From NCBI GenBank assembly GCA_022036555.1, contig CM039134.1, positions 8,122,818 to 8,186,817 of the forward strand: a stretch of DNA of 64,000 nucleotides, given 5' to 3'. The stretch's first letter is position 1. The number at the start of each line of letters is the position of its first letter. The stretch is from Microstegium vimineum (lineage: Eukaryota > Streptophyta > Magnoliopsida > Poales > Poaceae). Positions 48,647-59,702 of this stretch are shown here, piece by piece. Both the position numbers and the translations under genes were made by a program. The notes beneath the pieces were generated by a model. The model had not been told where the DNA came from, made no database searches, and was given only the letters and a program-made list of their open reading frames with translations.

Positions 48647-48745
48647 CTGACAGTTGGTATAGAATTTTGTAAACATTTCAGATAGATTGTACAAGTATTC
48701 ACACACAACATTTGGAAGTAGATTCGCGCAGGCCTCTTCAACAAC
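48647..48745 (-). pseudogene. Captured exon of arginyl-tRNA synthetase
   Basis: A single 99-base exon with acceptor (TTTCAG) and donor (CAG|GTATAC) reads [20 protein letters not shown], then [13 protein letters not shown]. This matches the C-terminal anticodon-binding (DALR) domain of plant arginyl-tRNA synthetases. It is open, phase 0 at both ends. None of the class I synthetase catalytic motifs (HIGH, KMSKS) is present in the window, so this is a fragment and not a gene. Confidence 0.8.
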
Positions 48746-49559
48746 CTGAAACATATTGCAGTGCAATCAGAAAAGGCAAATTATAGTAATTTCAGTTACA
48801 TTAGATTGCACCTGAAGCCAAACAAAAAGTCACTTGCTTTAAGCTTTTGACTATATAATACTTTTTGCATATTGAGTTTCACTGTTTGAAAGTGAGACAA
48901 GTAGATTTGTCTATGACTCTTGAAAGACAGTTTCATAAAAGTAGTCAAAGGGTAGAACTTAGAATAGTAGACTTCAGACACATCAGAACTTTGTCACCAG
49001 AGGGAGTAACTAGTCACCCATTCAACCCTTAACTATTCATAGGAATGGCTGGTAACCAACTTGTTGCAAGGCAGATCACGGGACATAGGGAGGCAGCACC
49101 ATGGGAGCAAATGAGAGATTAAGACATGAGGGAGGATGGTTAGCAAAACAACGCAAGGCAAGCGACACAATGGCAGAGGCTACAATTTCTAGCACAAATT
49201 TGCTTCTTGGACCAATTGAGTCGATGGTTTCTTGGAGGGAAGAAACACAACAGGGTATCCAAATACGTACTACAGAGTACAAACCCTTACCCCTGGCACC
49301 ACGCCATGTCTACCTCATTGTGCTACATCCTCCATGTGCCTAGCAGCCTAGGTCATCACCTACTTGGCAGGTTATCCCCTGATGACTCAATTTGACTTTA
49401 TGTCTTAATAACAATGCTCAGATGATATCAAATCTATCACAAAGTACCGTATTGAGGAAAGCTACTTCAGGCAATTACGCCTGCAACATAGAAAATCCTA
49501 ATAAGCAGAGAAAGTATAACACGATACTGCATACAGGCTAAACTAGCTCAGAACCTAGT

Positions 49560-49643
49560 ATCTTGCTAGAAGGATTGTTTATCTAACTGATGGATAACAA
49601 GTGTTGCATTCACCAAACGGGCAACTGCTACCATATCACAGAT
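49560..49643 (-). pseudogene. Captured exon of a GDP-fucose O-fucosyltransferase-like protein
   Basis: After an acceptor (TCTACAG) the minus strand reads ICDMVAVARLVNATLVIHQL then DKQSF, a stop and QDT. Plant O-fucosyltransferase-family proteins have (I/R)xDMVAVARLxNATLVIPQLDKRSFW here; the stop is TAG where W (TGG) is expected. A donor GT follows. No neighbouring exons of the family are visible. Confidence 0.75.
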
Positions 49644-51941
49644 CTGTAGAGGGAAGATTACGTTAAGACTAAATATAGGAAACCATAATTTTCTGAAGTT
49701 ACATAAAGAAATTATTAATAACAATAACTGAGTCAAACATAACACAGATAAGGCCAGCTTCCAAAAGCATTTGATCCGATAACAGATGTTGGGTGGGTGG
49801 GTGTGAAGTCATTATCCAACAAGAAAGTCTTTACCTAAGGATCTACCATCGAAAAATACTCAGACAAGTCCTAAAGCCCCATCCTCTAGTATTAAAACAT
49901 GGATTGGCAGCAACAGCATTGGTAGGTCAATCAAATACTAAAAATGCCAAAATCAAAACACAAAAATGCTAACCTAAAACAATAAAATTGCTTGTTTATT
50001 TAGCATAAGTTGGTTGCGCAATGAAATTTGTAGGACCTTAGTTGTGATGATGGAGCATGACACTAACATGATGAAGAAAGCTAATTTTTTGTGATGATGA
50101 AAGGTCACGTGCTCACCATAACACATGATCTGTGTACTAATTCTCGCCTTGGGTCTCTTCAATAGAAGACAACACATAGGGAAGCTCCATATCAGGCTTC
50201 AGAGTAGTGATTACAGATCAGCTAGAAGGTGCAACTGACTGTCTTAAAGAAATAATAAAACGATGGTCATGATTAAAAATTTCACCACATATACACCATC
50301 TATATGACACAAGCATATGATTCTCCCACAAGCCAAGTTGCTCTAGCTTCACCACCGGCGAGGACAAGAACGACAAACAGCCAAGAAAAAAACAAAACAG
50401 CTGAACCAACGTGTGTTGCGTTCAGTATCTCCCCAAAGCCCCCTATATATTTCCTCAACTGAAATGTGTGAGCAAGCAAGGGCTGCAAGGCCACTTCTGC
50501 ACCAGCTTTCTGTACTGAAAGCGAACGACCGGTAATAGGCATGCACAGTCGACATCTGCACACGACGACGTATAGATAGGGTTCTTGCTTCTGGCTGGCT
50601 GGTTGGGTGACTGAAGCACGACACTTTGGCGTGGCTTCTACTGGTGCCAGGGAAATATAATTTGTTATCAAAATTCTGACAATGTCATACAAAAATGCAA
50701 GACTGAAATTTCAATACTGCTATGAAATTCAGTACAATAATAATCTATCTAAAGAAGAAAACCATGGCTCAGACTAAGCTCTAACAAAAAAATGAACTAC
50801 TCTTACTAAAATGAGATGAAGAAAGAACTACTCTTACTAAACATGAGGCACATCATAACATGTATTTCCTCAACGTGACAAGCCAAGGTACCAGTCCCCC
50901 ACGACAGCATCGTCGCTGGTGAGCAGCACAGGGAAGGTGAGCAAGGATGAGACCGGGTCTCAGATCTCGAGGCGGCGGCAGTCAACAGCACAGGGAAGGT
51001 GAGGAAGGATGAGACCGGGTCTCAGATCTGGCGGCGACGACAGTCAGTTGGGGATGCTGGCAGAGATGCTGTGGGATGACGGCGGCGCCACATATGTCGG
51101 TCGAGAATATGGTGGAAGTTTTTGGGGACGGCAACGGCTGGCTGGAGACCTAGTGGCGGGCTTATGGTGCATTTGGTGGTCGGCTCGAGCACACTGGAAG
51201 CATGACTAAGCGATGAATTTGGTGCGGCGTGGGATGCATTTGCTTACTGTGTTGGTGTGCGGCGGGAGGTGGTACGGGCCGCGGCGGGAGATGGTACGGG
51301 GCGGCGAAGTCGCCGGCTCACGGGGAGACGACATAGAAGGCGCGGCGGACTGGGGATATGTTTGGGATATAGGATGGTCGTGGTAACCGGTAACACTGCA
51401 GTGGTAGTGTCTATTGGGCTTGTCCTTCGGATTGTCCACCGACGGTGGATGGAGCAGGCCGTGCGGAGCGACAAATGCACGGCCGTCCAACACAAAGTCT
51501 TTACCTTCAAAGTTTATTGCTCAGATGGATAAATATGTGGAAAAAGGCAGAGAAGAGGAACTAACCCACAGGAAATTTGTGGGAAAAACAGAGAAGCAAA
51601 ACTAACCTGCAATCTAAAAACCAAAAAACAAACAACAAAAACAAAAGAGAGGTAAAAAAATGTTTAATGATTTGAATTATTTTGCCTCGATTTTGCCACA
51701 ATATTGTCTGGTCAAAGTGCATTTAGTTGCTTATTTCCAATGAAGTTCAGTAACTAATCAATACACATGTACATGTAGTTGCTCTAAAATGATGATTATT
51801 AACACACATGCACTAGCATTCAGTTCATGGACAAACAACAGTATGACAACCGAGAATTAAATGCTTATTATCCACACATAATCAAACTGAGTGTTGGCAA
51901 ACGATTCAGAACAAACACGAACAAGGCGGAGTAGCTCTCAC
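49644..51941. other. Non-coding stretch inside the fragment array
   Basis: Two near-identical 40-base stretches occur at about 50,930-50,975 and 50,985-51,030 (CAGCACAGGGAAGGTGAG and GGATGAGACCGGGTCTCAGA). Open frames at 50,300-50,692 and 51,206-51,532 have no recognisable domain. Confidence 0.5.
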
Positions 51942-52153
51942 CGAAGAGAATGTGGTCGAGGCTGCCATTGGGGAAGTAGGGATAAACGAGGTGGAAATGA
52001 CCAGAGGAAATCACAGTAGCCAAGGAGAGACACCAAGTTGTGGTGCTACACCTTGAGGAGGAGCCGAACCTCATTTAGGAACTCGTGCACGCCTTACCGT
52101 GACCTCACCGACAGCTTGTTCACAGTGGTCGGGTGCCCATTCTCCATCACCCC
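51942..52153 (-). pseudogene. Captured receptor-like kinase exon
   Basis: With acceptor TTTTCAG and donor TTCG|GTGAGA intact, the exon reads VMENGHPTTVNKLSVRSR, stop, GVHEFLNEVRLLLKV, stop, HHNLVSLLGYC, a one-base shift, then HLVYPYFPNGSLDHILFG. This is the beta-2 to alpha-D part of a plant receptor kinase domain; the beta-3 lysine is in VNKLS. Stops are TAA at 52094-52096 and TAG at 52046-52048, both where glutamine is usual. The catalytic loop is absent. Confidence 0.78.
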
Positions 52154-52887
52154 CTGAAAAGGATCGAGTAAAGTACAAGGAGTTTCAGTCTTTTGGTAGA
52201 TAGGTTGACACCATGAGTTTTATTATTGGAAAAGGAGTGTTGAGTCCATGAGTTATATATCAATATTTTTTTTCTATGGAAAGAGACAACATCAGTATGT
52301 AAAGAAACTGAAATGTTGAATGCATAACACTCTCATGGTCAAAACGTAGTGTCTTCTTAACAGGCTGCAGTTGGGCATTGTTGAACAAACCAATTTCAAT
52401 AGAAGAAGATACGCACAGGGACAATAGGCTGAACCTGATCAGTGGCAGTGCATAGGCATTGACCCATTTGGGATTCAGGACAACGAAAATAACTTTGCAT
52501 TCATGTGAAAATTGGCAGCACCGTTTCTATTAGTAGTATGACAAATAGAAGAACATTGAAAATTGTACCCATCTTGTTCATCAGAAGAGTAAAACAGAGG
52601 CGAAAGTAAATCTACTCAATCTTCATCTGAGTATACACTACTCAGTTTCTGAAAATGACAAACAAACTCTCTTAAGAACATCAGTTATATGATGATGGTT
52701 ATTCAGGTGAATGAGAAAGATACACTGCCTTCTGCGCTAGGATCAAAATAAAATGCACTAACATAGATAATTTTGTATTAAAGCGATTCGGGATGCCAGT
52801 ATTCCACCTCTAATCAACCAGAAAACCACCACATGTATCATTTGAAAAAAAGGGAGAAAGGGTAGGTAATGGAGAGAAGAGACTCAC

Positions 52888-52986
52888 ATGGGAGAGCAGA
52901 AGCTTCTCGGCGGTCTTGCGAACCTTGGCCTGCGCGACATCACGGTGCCTGAGGCGGGCAGCAAGGTTGCAACCCTTGAGCAAATA
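52888..52986 (-). pseudogene. Unidentified captured exon
   Basis: A 99-base open segment is bounded by a TTTGTAG acceptor and a CAT|GTGAGT donor, in phase 0. It reads YLLKGCNLAARLRHRDVAQ then AKVRKTAEKLLLSH. I do not recognise the family. Codon choice (GC-rich third positions) is that of a real grass exon and contrasts with the AT-rich flanks. Confidence 0.45.
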
Positions 52987-53139
52987 CTACAAACAAAATG
53001 CATCTGGCTGCTTGCAACAACATCAAATAGAATTGTACAATAAGTCACAAATAACAGATCCATTTTACAAATCACAACTGACTACCACAACTCGCTATAC
53101 GGAATCTCAGACCTTACAAATAGCAAATCAATATGGTCC

Positions 53140-53637
53140 TGATAGATTCTAGGATCGTCTAGGAGCGGATCCAGTGGTGTAGAAGTAGTTCAGATAGATA
53201 GAAGATGCAGTTCGTATGATGCAGAGAGATGTAGAGAGAGAGAGGAGAGGGAGATACAGACCGGATGAGTCAACCGGAGGAGGTGCAGTAGTGGCGGCGG
53301 CGTTAGGGTTGGAGCTGCCGTCGGCCATGGGCGTTGATGTCCCGTTGGCGGTCGCGTCAGTCGTCATCTGGGTACCCCGAGTGCTCGCCGGCGTCGGTGG
53401 AGCTTCCCGCCGCTGGCAGCGCTCCCTCTAGATCGGTCTAGGGTTTAGATGTTGGTGGGGAGTTGGCGGCGGCCAGGTGAATCTTGATTCGCGTGCCTGG
53501 CGCCCCGGCCCCCACCTAGTCTTTATAGCACTGTGCGATGGGGGCCCACCAACCACATGGTTGGGCGCCCCCGATCAGGGCGTAACCTAGGGTCCGTTAG
53601 TCCGTTGGGCCTAACGGGAAGAGATCTAATTCCAACA
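53140..53637 (-). repeat. 3' LTR of the copia element
   Basis: It begins TGTTGG and ends CTATCA on the minus strand. A TATAAAG box lies at 53521-53527 (minus). Confidence 0.93.
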
Positions 53638-53847
53638 TTCTCCCCCTAGATCTCATACAATTCTTTTTAATTCTTCAATTCTATTTCAAATTCAATATTC
53701 CAATTCTTTCAATTCCATCACAGATCAGTGTATAGAGCATGCTTCATCGTCACAACAATTCATGTCATTAGACTAACAGCTACTACAAATCTTTCTATTT
53801 TGGAAATAAACTTTTCATCATTCTGGGCCCTTCTTATTCTTCGGGAA

Positions 53848-55020
53848 TCATAGACTCTCCCTTAAACCCATGCCGGCTATGTGTCCTCTGAACACACTGG
53901 GTGGAAGGCCTTTTGTGAGCGGATCCGCTAGCATCTTTTCTGTTCGTATATGCTCAAGATTTATGATATGATCCCGAAGTTTATCTTTCACAACATAGTA
54001 CTTTATGTCAATGTGTTTGGCAGCACCACTTGACCTATTGTTGTGAGCATATTCTACCGCTGGGTTGTTATCACAATACAACCGCATCGGTCTTTCTATA
54101 CTTTCAATTATTCTCAGTCCGGGTACAAATTTCTTCAACCAATTTACCTGCCCCGAGGCCTCATAACAAGCTACAAACTCGGCGTACATTGTCGAGGATG
54201 TAGTCACTGTTTGTTTCGAACTTTTCCACGATATCACTCCTTTAGCAAGAGTAAATATATATTCTGATGTGGATTTTCTTTCATCCCCAGCATAGTCAGA
54301 ATCTGAATACCCCTCTATGTGCAGGGAATCAGATTTTTCATATGTCAGCATGAGACCTTTCGTACCTTGCAAATAACGCAAGACTTTCTTCACTAATTTC
54401 CAATGTTCAATTTCTGGATTCTTTTGATATCTGCCAAGTAACCCGGTAACAAAAGCTATGTCAGGGCATGTACACATTTGAGCATATTGTAAACTTCCAA
54501 TTGCCGAAGCATACGGTACCGCTTTCATTTGATTAATTTCATATTGATTCTTGGGACACTGATGTTCCCCATATTTATCGCCCTTGACAATCGGAGCAGG
54601 AGATGGACTACACGCATGCATACTAAATCTCTTCAGAACCTTTTCTATGTATGCCTTCTGCGATAATCCCAATACCCCTTTTCTTCTATCTCGATGAATC
54701 TCAATTCTCAAGACAAACGAAGCTTCACCGAGATCTTTCATATTAAAGTTCGAGGACAAGAATTTCTTCGTCTCCAATAGTAGATTGACATCATTACTAG
54801 CAAGTAAGATGTCATCTACATATAGGACCAGGAATATGTATTTCTTATTCTTGAATTTCACATAGACACAATTGTCCTCGACATTTTCTGTAAACCCAAA
54901 ACCCTTTATAGTTTTATCAAACTTCAAGTACCACTATCTCGAAGCTTGTTTCAAACCATAAATTGATCTTTTCAGACGACATCCCATATTTTCTTTTCCT
55001 TTTACGACAAAACCTTTCGG
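53848..55020 (-). pseudogene. Copia reverse transcriptase (C-terminal part) and RNase H
   Basis: After a TAA at the junction with the integrase frame (about 55,021) the sequence reads PKGFVVKGKE and LKRSIYGLKQAS, a TAG, then a long open frame (54927-53848) with the catalytic LYVDDILLAS, the RNase H block SDSDYAGDERKSTSEYIF, and DNNPAVEYAHN. Upstream, the usual WVYKTK...VAKGF...FSPV part of RT is missing: the frame jumps from DDPITFEE straight to [13 protein letters not shown]. This element can therefore not copy itself. Both stops sit where family members have glutamine. Confidence 0.88.
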
Positions 55021-56328
55021 TTATGCCATATAGACATTTTCATCCAAATCCCCATTTAGGAATTCTATTTGAAATTCTTCAAAAGTTATAGGGTCATCTT
55101 CCATATGAAATTCTTCAGTTTCATAGATTTCATAATCATCTGGAATAGCTGACCTTCTAGTTCTTTGAGACCTTCTAGGGGTCTCTGGCACTTGGTCCAC
55201 TATGGGTTGTTGTTGTTCTTCCTCATTAGCAACATTTGGTTCTACAGGCTCCTGATGGACAGGTTCCTCTTGTTCATCCGTTGTTGCTATGGGAGAGTTC
55301 ACAACAGGCGTTGTCACCACAGCGTCCTGTACTGCTGGTGCAATATCGGTAGCAGGTAACGTAAAGTATGGTTCTTCAACCATCGAAGTGGGTACATGTA
55401 CCCGCTTCTCCTCAAGTCTAATTTCACGTGTTACCTTGCTCCCCCTGATCATGTCATTCTCCAAGAACACAGCGTGTCTTGTTTCAACAAATTTCGTGTA
55501 TCTATCAGGACAATAGAATCGATATCCTTTCGATCTTTCTGGATAGCCAATGAAATGGCAACTGACAGTCTTGGAGTCTAACTTTCCAATATTTGGGTTA
55601 AATACCTTTGCCTCAGCTGGACAACCCCACACATGTAAGTGCTTAAGTGAGGGTTCTCTTCCTGTCCATAATTCATACGGTGTTTTCTGCACCGACTTGC
55701 TTGGTACTCGATTAAGTATATGAATGGCGGTTTTCAGTGCCTCCATCCATAAACCAACCGGTAGTGTGGAGTAACTCATCATGCTTCTCACCATATCCAT
55801 TAGGGTACGGTTTCTTCTTTCAGCCACTCCATTCTGCTGAGGCTCCCCTGGTGTGGAGTATTGAGCGACTATGCTATTTTCCTGTAGGAACCTTGCAAAG
55901 GGACTTGGAATTTGGCCATACGGGGTACGTCGCCCGTAATACTCTCCACCACGGTCTGATCGAACTATCTTTATTTTCATGTTGTGTTGATTTTCAATTT
56001 CGGCTTTAAATATCTTAAATTTATCCAATGCTTATGTTCTTTCTTTAATTGGATAAATATAACCATAACGAGAGTAATCATCTGTGAATGTTATGAACGA
56101 ATCATAACCATCCACACTTTTCATTGGGAATGGACCGCAAATGTCTCTGTGGATTATTTCTAATACACTCGTGCTTCGTTTAACATCTTTCTTTATTTTC
56201 TTAACATATTTTCCTTTGATGCAATCAACACATTGTTCTAAATCGGAGAATTCTAAGTGCGGAAGAATTGATTGTTTCACTAAGCGTTCTATTCTCCCCT
56301 CGAAATATAGCCCAAACGACAATGCCAT
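55021..56328 (-). pseudogene. Copia integrase
   Basis: The upstream frame (56328-56032) carries the GAG-pre-integrase/zinc-binding end (QCVDCIKGKY) and the first core aspartate (HRDICGPF). A TAA at about 56,031 precedes the frame 56028-55021 with the second aspartate ([12 protein letters not shown]) and the catalytic glutamate ([13 protein letters not shown]). The C-terminal part is acidic ([20 protein letters not shown]). It would integrate element cDNA. Confidence 0.9.
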
Positions 56329-56725
56329 AATTTCGAAGAGTCGCTTTCATTTCTCTTCCGCTTCTTATTCTCATTTGTAGATTGGGAGACATTCATAACA
56401 TCACATTCATGATTCACATTCTCAGCAAGAGATAATAAATAAAGTTTGTCTTGTCGGAAGGCAAGACCAACACACTTATCATTATTATCAAATATTTCAC
56501 ATCTGTCATTACAAAATGACAGCCAAATCCATCGTCATCAAGTTTGGAAACACTTATTAAATTCCTACGTAAAGAGGGAACATAGAGTACATTTCTAAGC
56601 TTAAGTACAAATCCATCTTTTAATTCTAAAGCTAAATCGCCTATGGCTTCAACTCCAACTTGTACTCCATTCGCGACTTTAATCGTTCTTTCTCCTCTTC
56701 GCAGGGTTCTCCTCCCACTTAACCC

Positions 56726-57733
56726 CTATAAAGAATTCGAAACGTGAATTGTTGCACCTGAATCAATCCACCAAGAGGTGTTCGAATAACATAAAAACAG
56801 GGATTCATCTACAAATGTGATGGTATCATCACCTTTCTTTAGTAGTTTTTTCAGGTAGACAGAGCAATCTCTCTTGTAATGCCCTCTCTTGAAGCATTCC
56901 TTGCACTGGTCTTTCTCAGCATTGCCATATTTTCTAAAGTCCTCATCCTGAGAGTCCTTTTCTTTTCCCTTTGCAAGTGCATTTTCTTGTGGCTTGGAGG
57001 GAGAGCCTTTATTCCACTGGGGTTTCCCCTGTGGTTTCTTGTAAAAGTTCTTTCTTTTATTATCCTTCACAAGATGAGCTGAGTCACCCTGTGAGGACTT
57101 AAGTCTATCTTCTTCCTGGACACACATTGCAATGAGCTTTTCAATGTCCCAGTTTTCAGACATCATATTGTAGTTCACAGCAAAAGTTTCGAATTCTTTT
57201 GGCAGAGAAAGAAAAACCAAGTGAATGAGGAACTTGTCATTGATCCCCAAATCCATTGTCTTTAATTTCACTGCCATGGTGTTCATTTTCAATATGTGCT
57301 GACGTACACCACCACCATTGTATTTCTCAGATACAAGTTTATGTATCATTGTGCTTGCTGTGGCCTTGGAAGACCCAGTAAACTGACTCTTTACCCTTTC
57401 GAGGTAGTCAATGGCAGTGATACATTCTGGGATTGACCCTCGGATTTGGTCTTCAATGGTGGCTTTCGCCACCAACAGGCATTTTCTATTGGATTGAATC
57501 CAACGCCTGTGTTCAATATCATATTTCATTCTGACTTCTGCAAAGTCACGCTTTCGGGCGTGAAATGCTTTGTCAGTTTCATCTGTTCTCTTCTCCGGTT
57601 TCTCTGGAATAGTAGGACACGGGGAAGTAATGGCAAGATCAATCTCTGCCAGTGCAAGTTCCAACTCGTACTTCTCCCACCACACACGGTAGTTGGTACC
57701 GTTGAGCGGAGGAATGTTGTTTATGTTCACCAT
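56726..57733 (-). CDS. Copia gag with start of protease
   Basis: A 335-residue open frame with the N-terminal MVNINNIPPLNGTNYRVWWE block, a UBN2-type gag domain in the middle (GSSKATASTMIHKLVSEKYN), a Lys/Gln-rich tail, a CCHC zinc knuckle (CKECFKRGHYKRDC) and, at the C-terminus, the protease active site WWIDSGATIHVSNSL. It ends shortly after the active site at TAA/TAG. The downstream protease part (56,700-56,330) is broken into several frames. Confidence 0.9.
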   Translation of the reverse strand: MVNINNIPPLNGTNYRVWWEKYELELALAEIDLAITSPCPTIPEKPEKRTDETDKAFHARKRDFAEVRMKYDIEHRRWIQSNRKCLLVAKATIEDQIRGSIPECITAIDYLERVKSQFTGSSKATASTMIHKLVSEKYNGGGVRQHILKMNTMAVKLKTMDLGINDKFLIHLVFLSLPKEFETFAVNYNMMSENWDIEKLIAMCVQEEDRLKSSQGDSAHLVKDNKRKNFYKKPQGKPQWNKGSPSKPQENALAKGKEKDSQDEDFRKYGNAEKDQCKECFKRGHYKRDCSVYLKKLLKKGDDTITFVDESLFLCYSNTSWWIDSGATIHVSNSL

Positions 57734-57749
57734 TCCTTTAACTCCTGAA

Positions 57750-58340
57750 ATTTATCCAAAGAAAAGTGAGAAACATTCATCATGAAATTGCATGCCTTAA
57801 CTTAACGTTGGTCAAAAATTAAACATACAATTCCTCTATGCAAAATTTTATACATCACCGTTGGGCAGAAGTAAAATAAATGCATAGCAATTAATTGTAA
57901 TAATATTATTAACAACGTTGGTCAGAAAATAACAGTATTATAATCTCATCAAAATTATCGAAAATTCATAATTCACTCAAAATTAAATTATCCCGTTGGT
58001 TCAAATTTAATTAAGAGTCAAAATTCAATATTTCTTCGCTGTGGAAACCATAATAATTTTATTTTCCAGAAAATTCAATTTGTATTGTTCTCTAAACAAA
58101 ATTATCGTTGGACAAAATTTGTATAGAGAAAATTCATCAAAATTCGGTTCAAATTTATTCAAATGCAAAGGAATTCATAACTATTTTTGGAAAATAGAAT
58201 AAATGAATAAAAATTGTTCAAAAATATTGTTTTCCAGAATATTCTTCATGTGATTATTCTCTGAATTAAATTATCGTTGGATAAATTTGTTCAGAGAAAC
58301 AATTCACCAAATTTCATTTCAAATTTATTCAAATATCAAT
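57750..58340 (-). repeat. AT-rich leader with recurrent CGTTGG blocks
   Basis: Between gag and the 5' LTR, CGTTGG recurs at 57806, 57859, 57916, 57994, 58106 and 58275 (plus strand), each followed by a short purine/AT stretch such as ACAAAATTTG or ATAAATTTG. The blocks are spaced 53-169 bases apart. A GC-rich section (58,380-58,960) follows toward the LTR. No protein is supported there. Confidence 0.6.
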
Positions 58341-59190
58341 TCTATTTAATTTCTGGAAAAATAAAAAATGGAAAACTTCATTGTTCATTTTCGAGCCGGG
58401 GCGAACCAAGTGGCCCAGAGGCCATTTTGGCCCATCAGACCGCGCGCGGGGTTCCCCCCCTCCTGCCCAGGCCGCAACGTGGGCCTGGGCCGGGAATTCG
58501 GCGTCCCGCCTGGGCCGCAAGTGGCCCAGCAGCCGGTGGCGTACCGAGAGCCGTCGGATCTAGGGCGTCGGGGATCAGACGGCTGCGCGTCGATTTCGGT
58601 GGAACAAAACCAACCGGCGGCCGGCTCCCCCCGAACCCTAATTCATTTCTCCCCTTCCCCTTCTCCTCTGCGCGGCGCGAGACAGAGAGCGGCAGCGGCG
58701 GCGGCGGCGGTGGCCCAAGGCGCGATGGCGGTGGCCCGAAGGACCCGGTCGGGAGGAGCCCGCTGGGGCAAGCGCCGCGATAGCACCGCCGTAGAGTCCC
58801 CCGCCGGCGTGCGAGCTCGCCTACGGCTGAGCGCGCCGCCGTCGGGCGGCTCTGCTGCGGTGTTCTTACGCCGCGCACGAGACAGAGGGCCGCGCGGTGG
58901 CGTGACCGTGTTCTTCCCGCGCGCCGGCAAGGACGACCGAGCCCCAGGTAAGAGCACGCCCCCGTTCATTTAGGGTTAGGGTTCAAATTCGTTCTGTGTT
59001 CTTGATTTGTTTTGGTTCGGATCGGGTTTCCCTAGGAAGTTAGGGTTTCGATTTGGTTTCGTTCATGCCGATCCGATGTCCGTTCTTGTTCTTCCCCTAA
59101 TCCCCTTCTCTGTTCTTGAGATTTAGGGTTAGGGTTGCGTTCGGTTTAGCTGATTAGGCTTTGATCCGAGTGGATCCCCTCCGTAGGAGG

Positions 59191-59202
59191 CGTCTGATAC
59201 CA
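59191..59202 (-). promoter_or_regulatory. Primer binding site (initiator tRNA-Met)
   Basis: The minus strand reads TGGTATCAGACG one base after the LTR end, matching the usual copia PBS TGGTATCAGA. Confidence 0.92.
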
Positions 59203-59203
59203 T

Positions 59204-59697
59204 TGATAGATTCTAGGATCGTCTAGGAGCAGATCCAGTGGTGTAGAAGTAGTTCGGATAGATAGAAGATGCAGTTCGTATGATGCAGAGAGATGTAGAG
59301 AGAGGAGAGGGAGATACAGACCGGATGAGTCAACCGGAGGAGGTGCAGTAGCGGCGGCGGCGTTAGGGTTGGAGCTGCCGTCGGCCATGGGCGTCGATGT
59401 CCCGTTGGCAGTCGCGTCAGTCGTCATCTGGGTACCCCGAGTGCTCGCCGGCGTCGGTGGAGCTTCCCGCCGCTGGCAGCGCTCCCTCTAGATCGGTCTA
59501 GGGTTTAGATGTTGGTGGGGAGTTGGCGGCGGCCAGGTGAACCTTGATTCGCGTGCCTGGCGCCCCGGCCCCCACCTAGTCTTTATAACACTGTGCGACA
59601 GGGGCCCACCAACCACATGGTTGGGCGCCCCCGATCAGGGCGTAACCTAGGGCCCGTTAGTCCGTTGGGCCTAACGGGAAGAGATCTAATTCTAACA
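59204..59697 (-). repeat. 5' LTR of the copia element
   Basis: It begins TGTTAG and ends CTATCA on the minus strand. TATAAAG lies at 59581-59587 (minus), so transcription runs left toward gag. Confidence 0.93.
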
Positions 59698-59702
59698 GGT
59701 CC

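Larger units (their letters stand above)
53140..59697 (-). mobile_element. Full-length Ty1/copia retrotransposon with 5-bp target duplication
   Basis: LTRs 53140-53637 and 59204-59697 are nearly identical: about a dozen differences by eye, all transitions, plus one 4-base indel. GGTCC flanks both sides (53135-53139 and 59698-59702). On the minus strand the order is gag, protease, integrase, RT, RNase H. The primer site matches initiator tRNA-Met, and a purine tract (AGGGGGAGAA) abuts the 3' LTR. The element is defective: the N-terminal part of RT is deleted and several stops occur. It splits an older sequence that continues from 53,139 to 59,703. Confidence 0.95.

Noticed and set aside
49101..49343. 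80-residue plus-strand frame in the fragment array
   Set aside because: Opposite to all captured exons, with no family features and no splice context.
58368..58973. 201-residue frame in the copia leader
   Set aside because: GC-rich leader sequence on the non-coding strand of the element; no domain.
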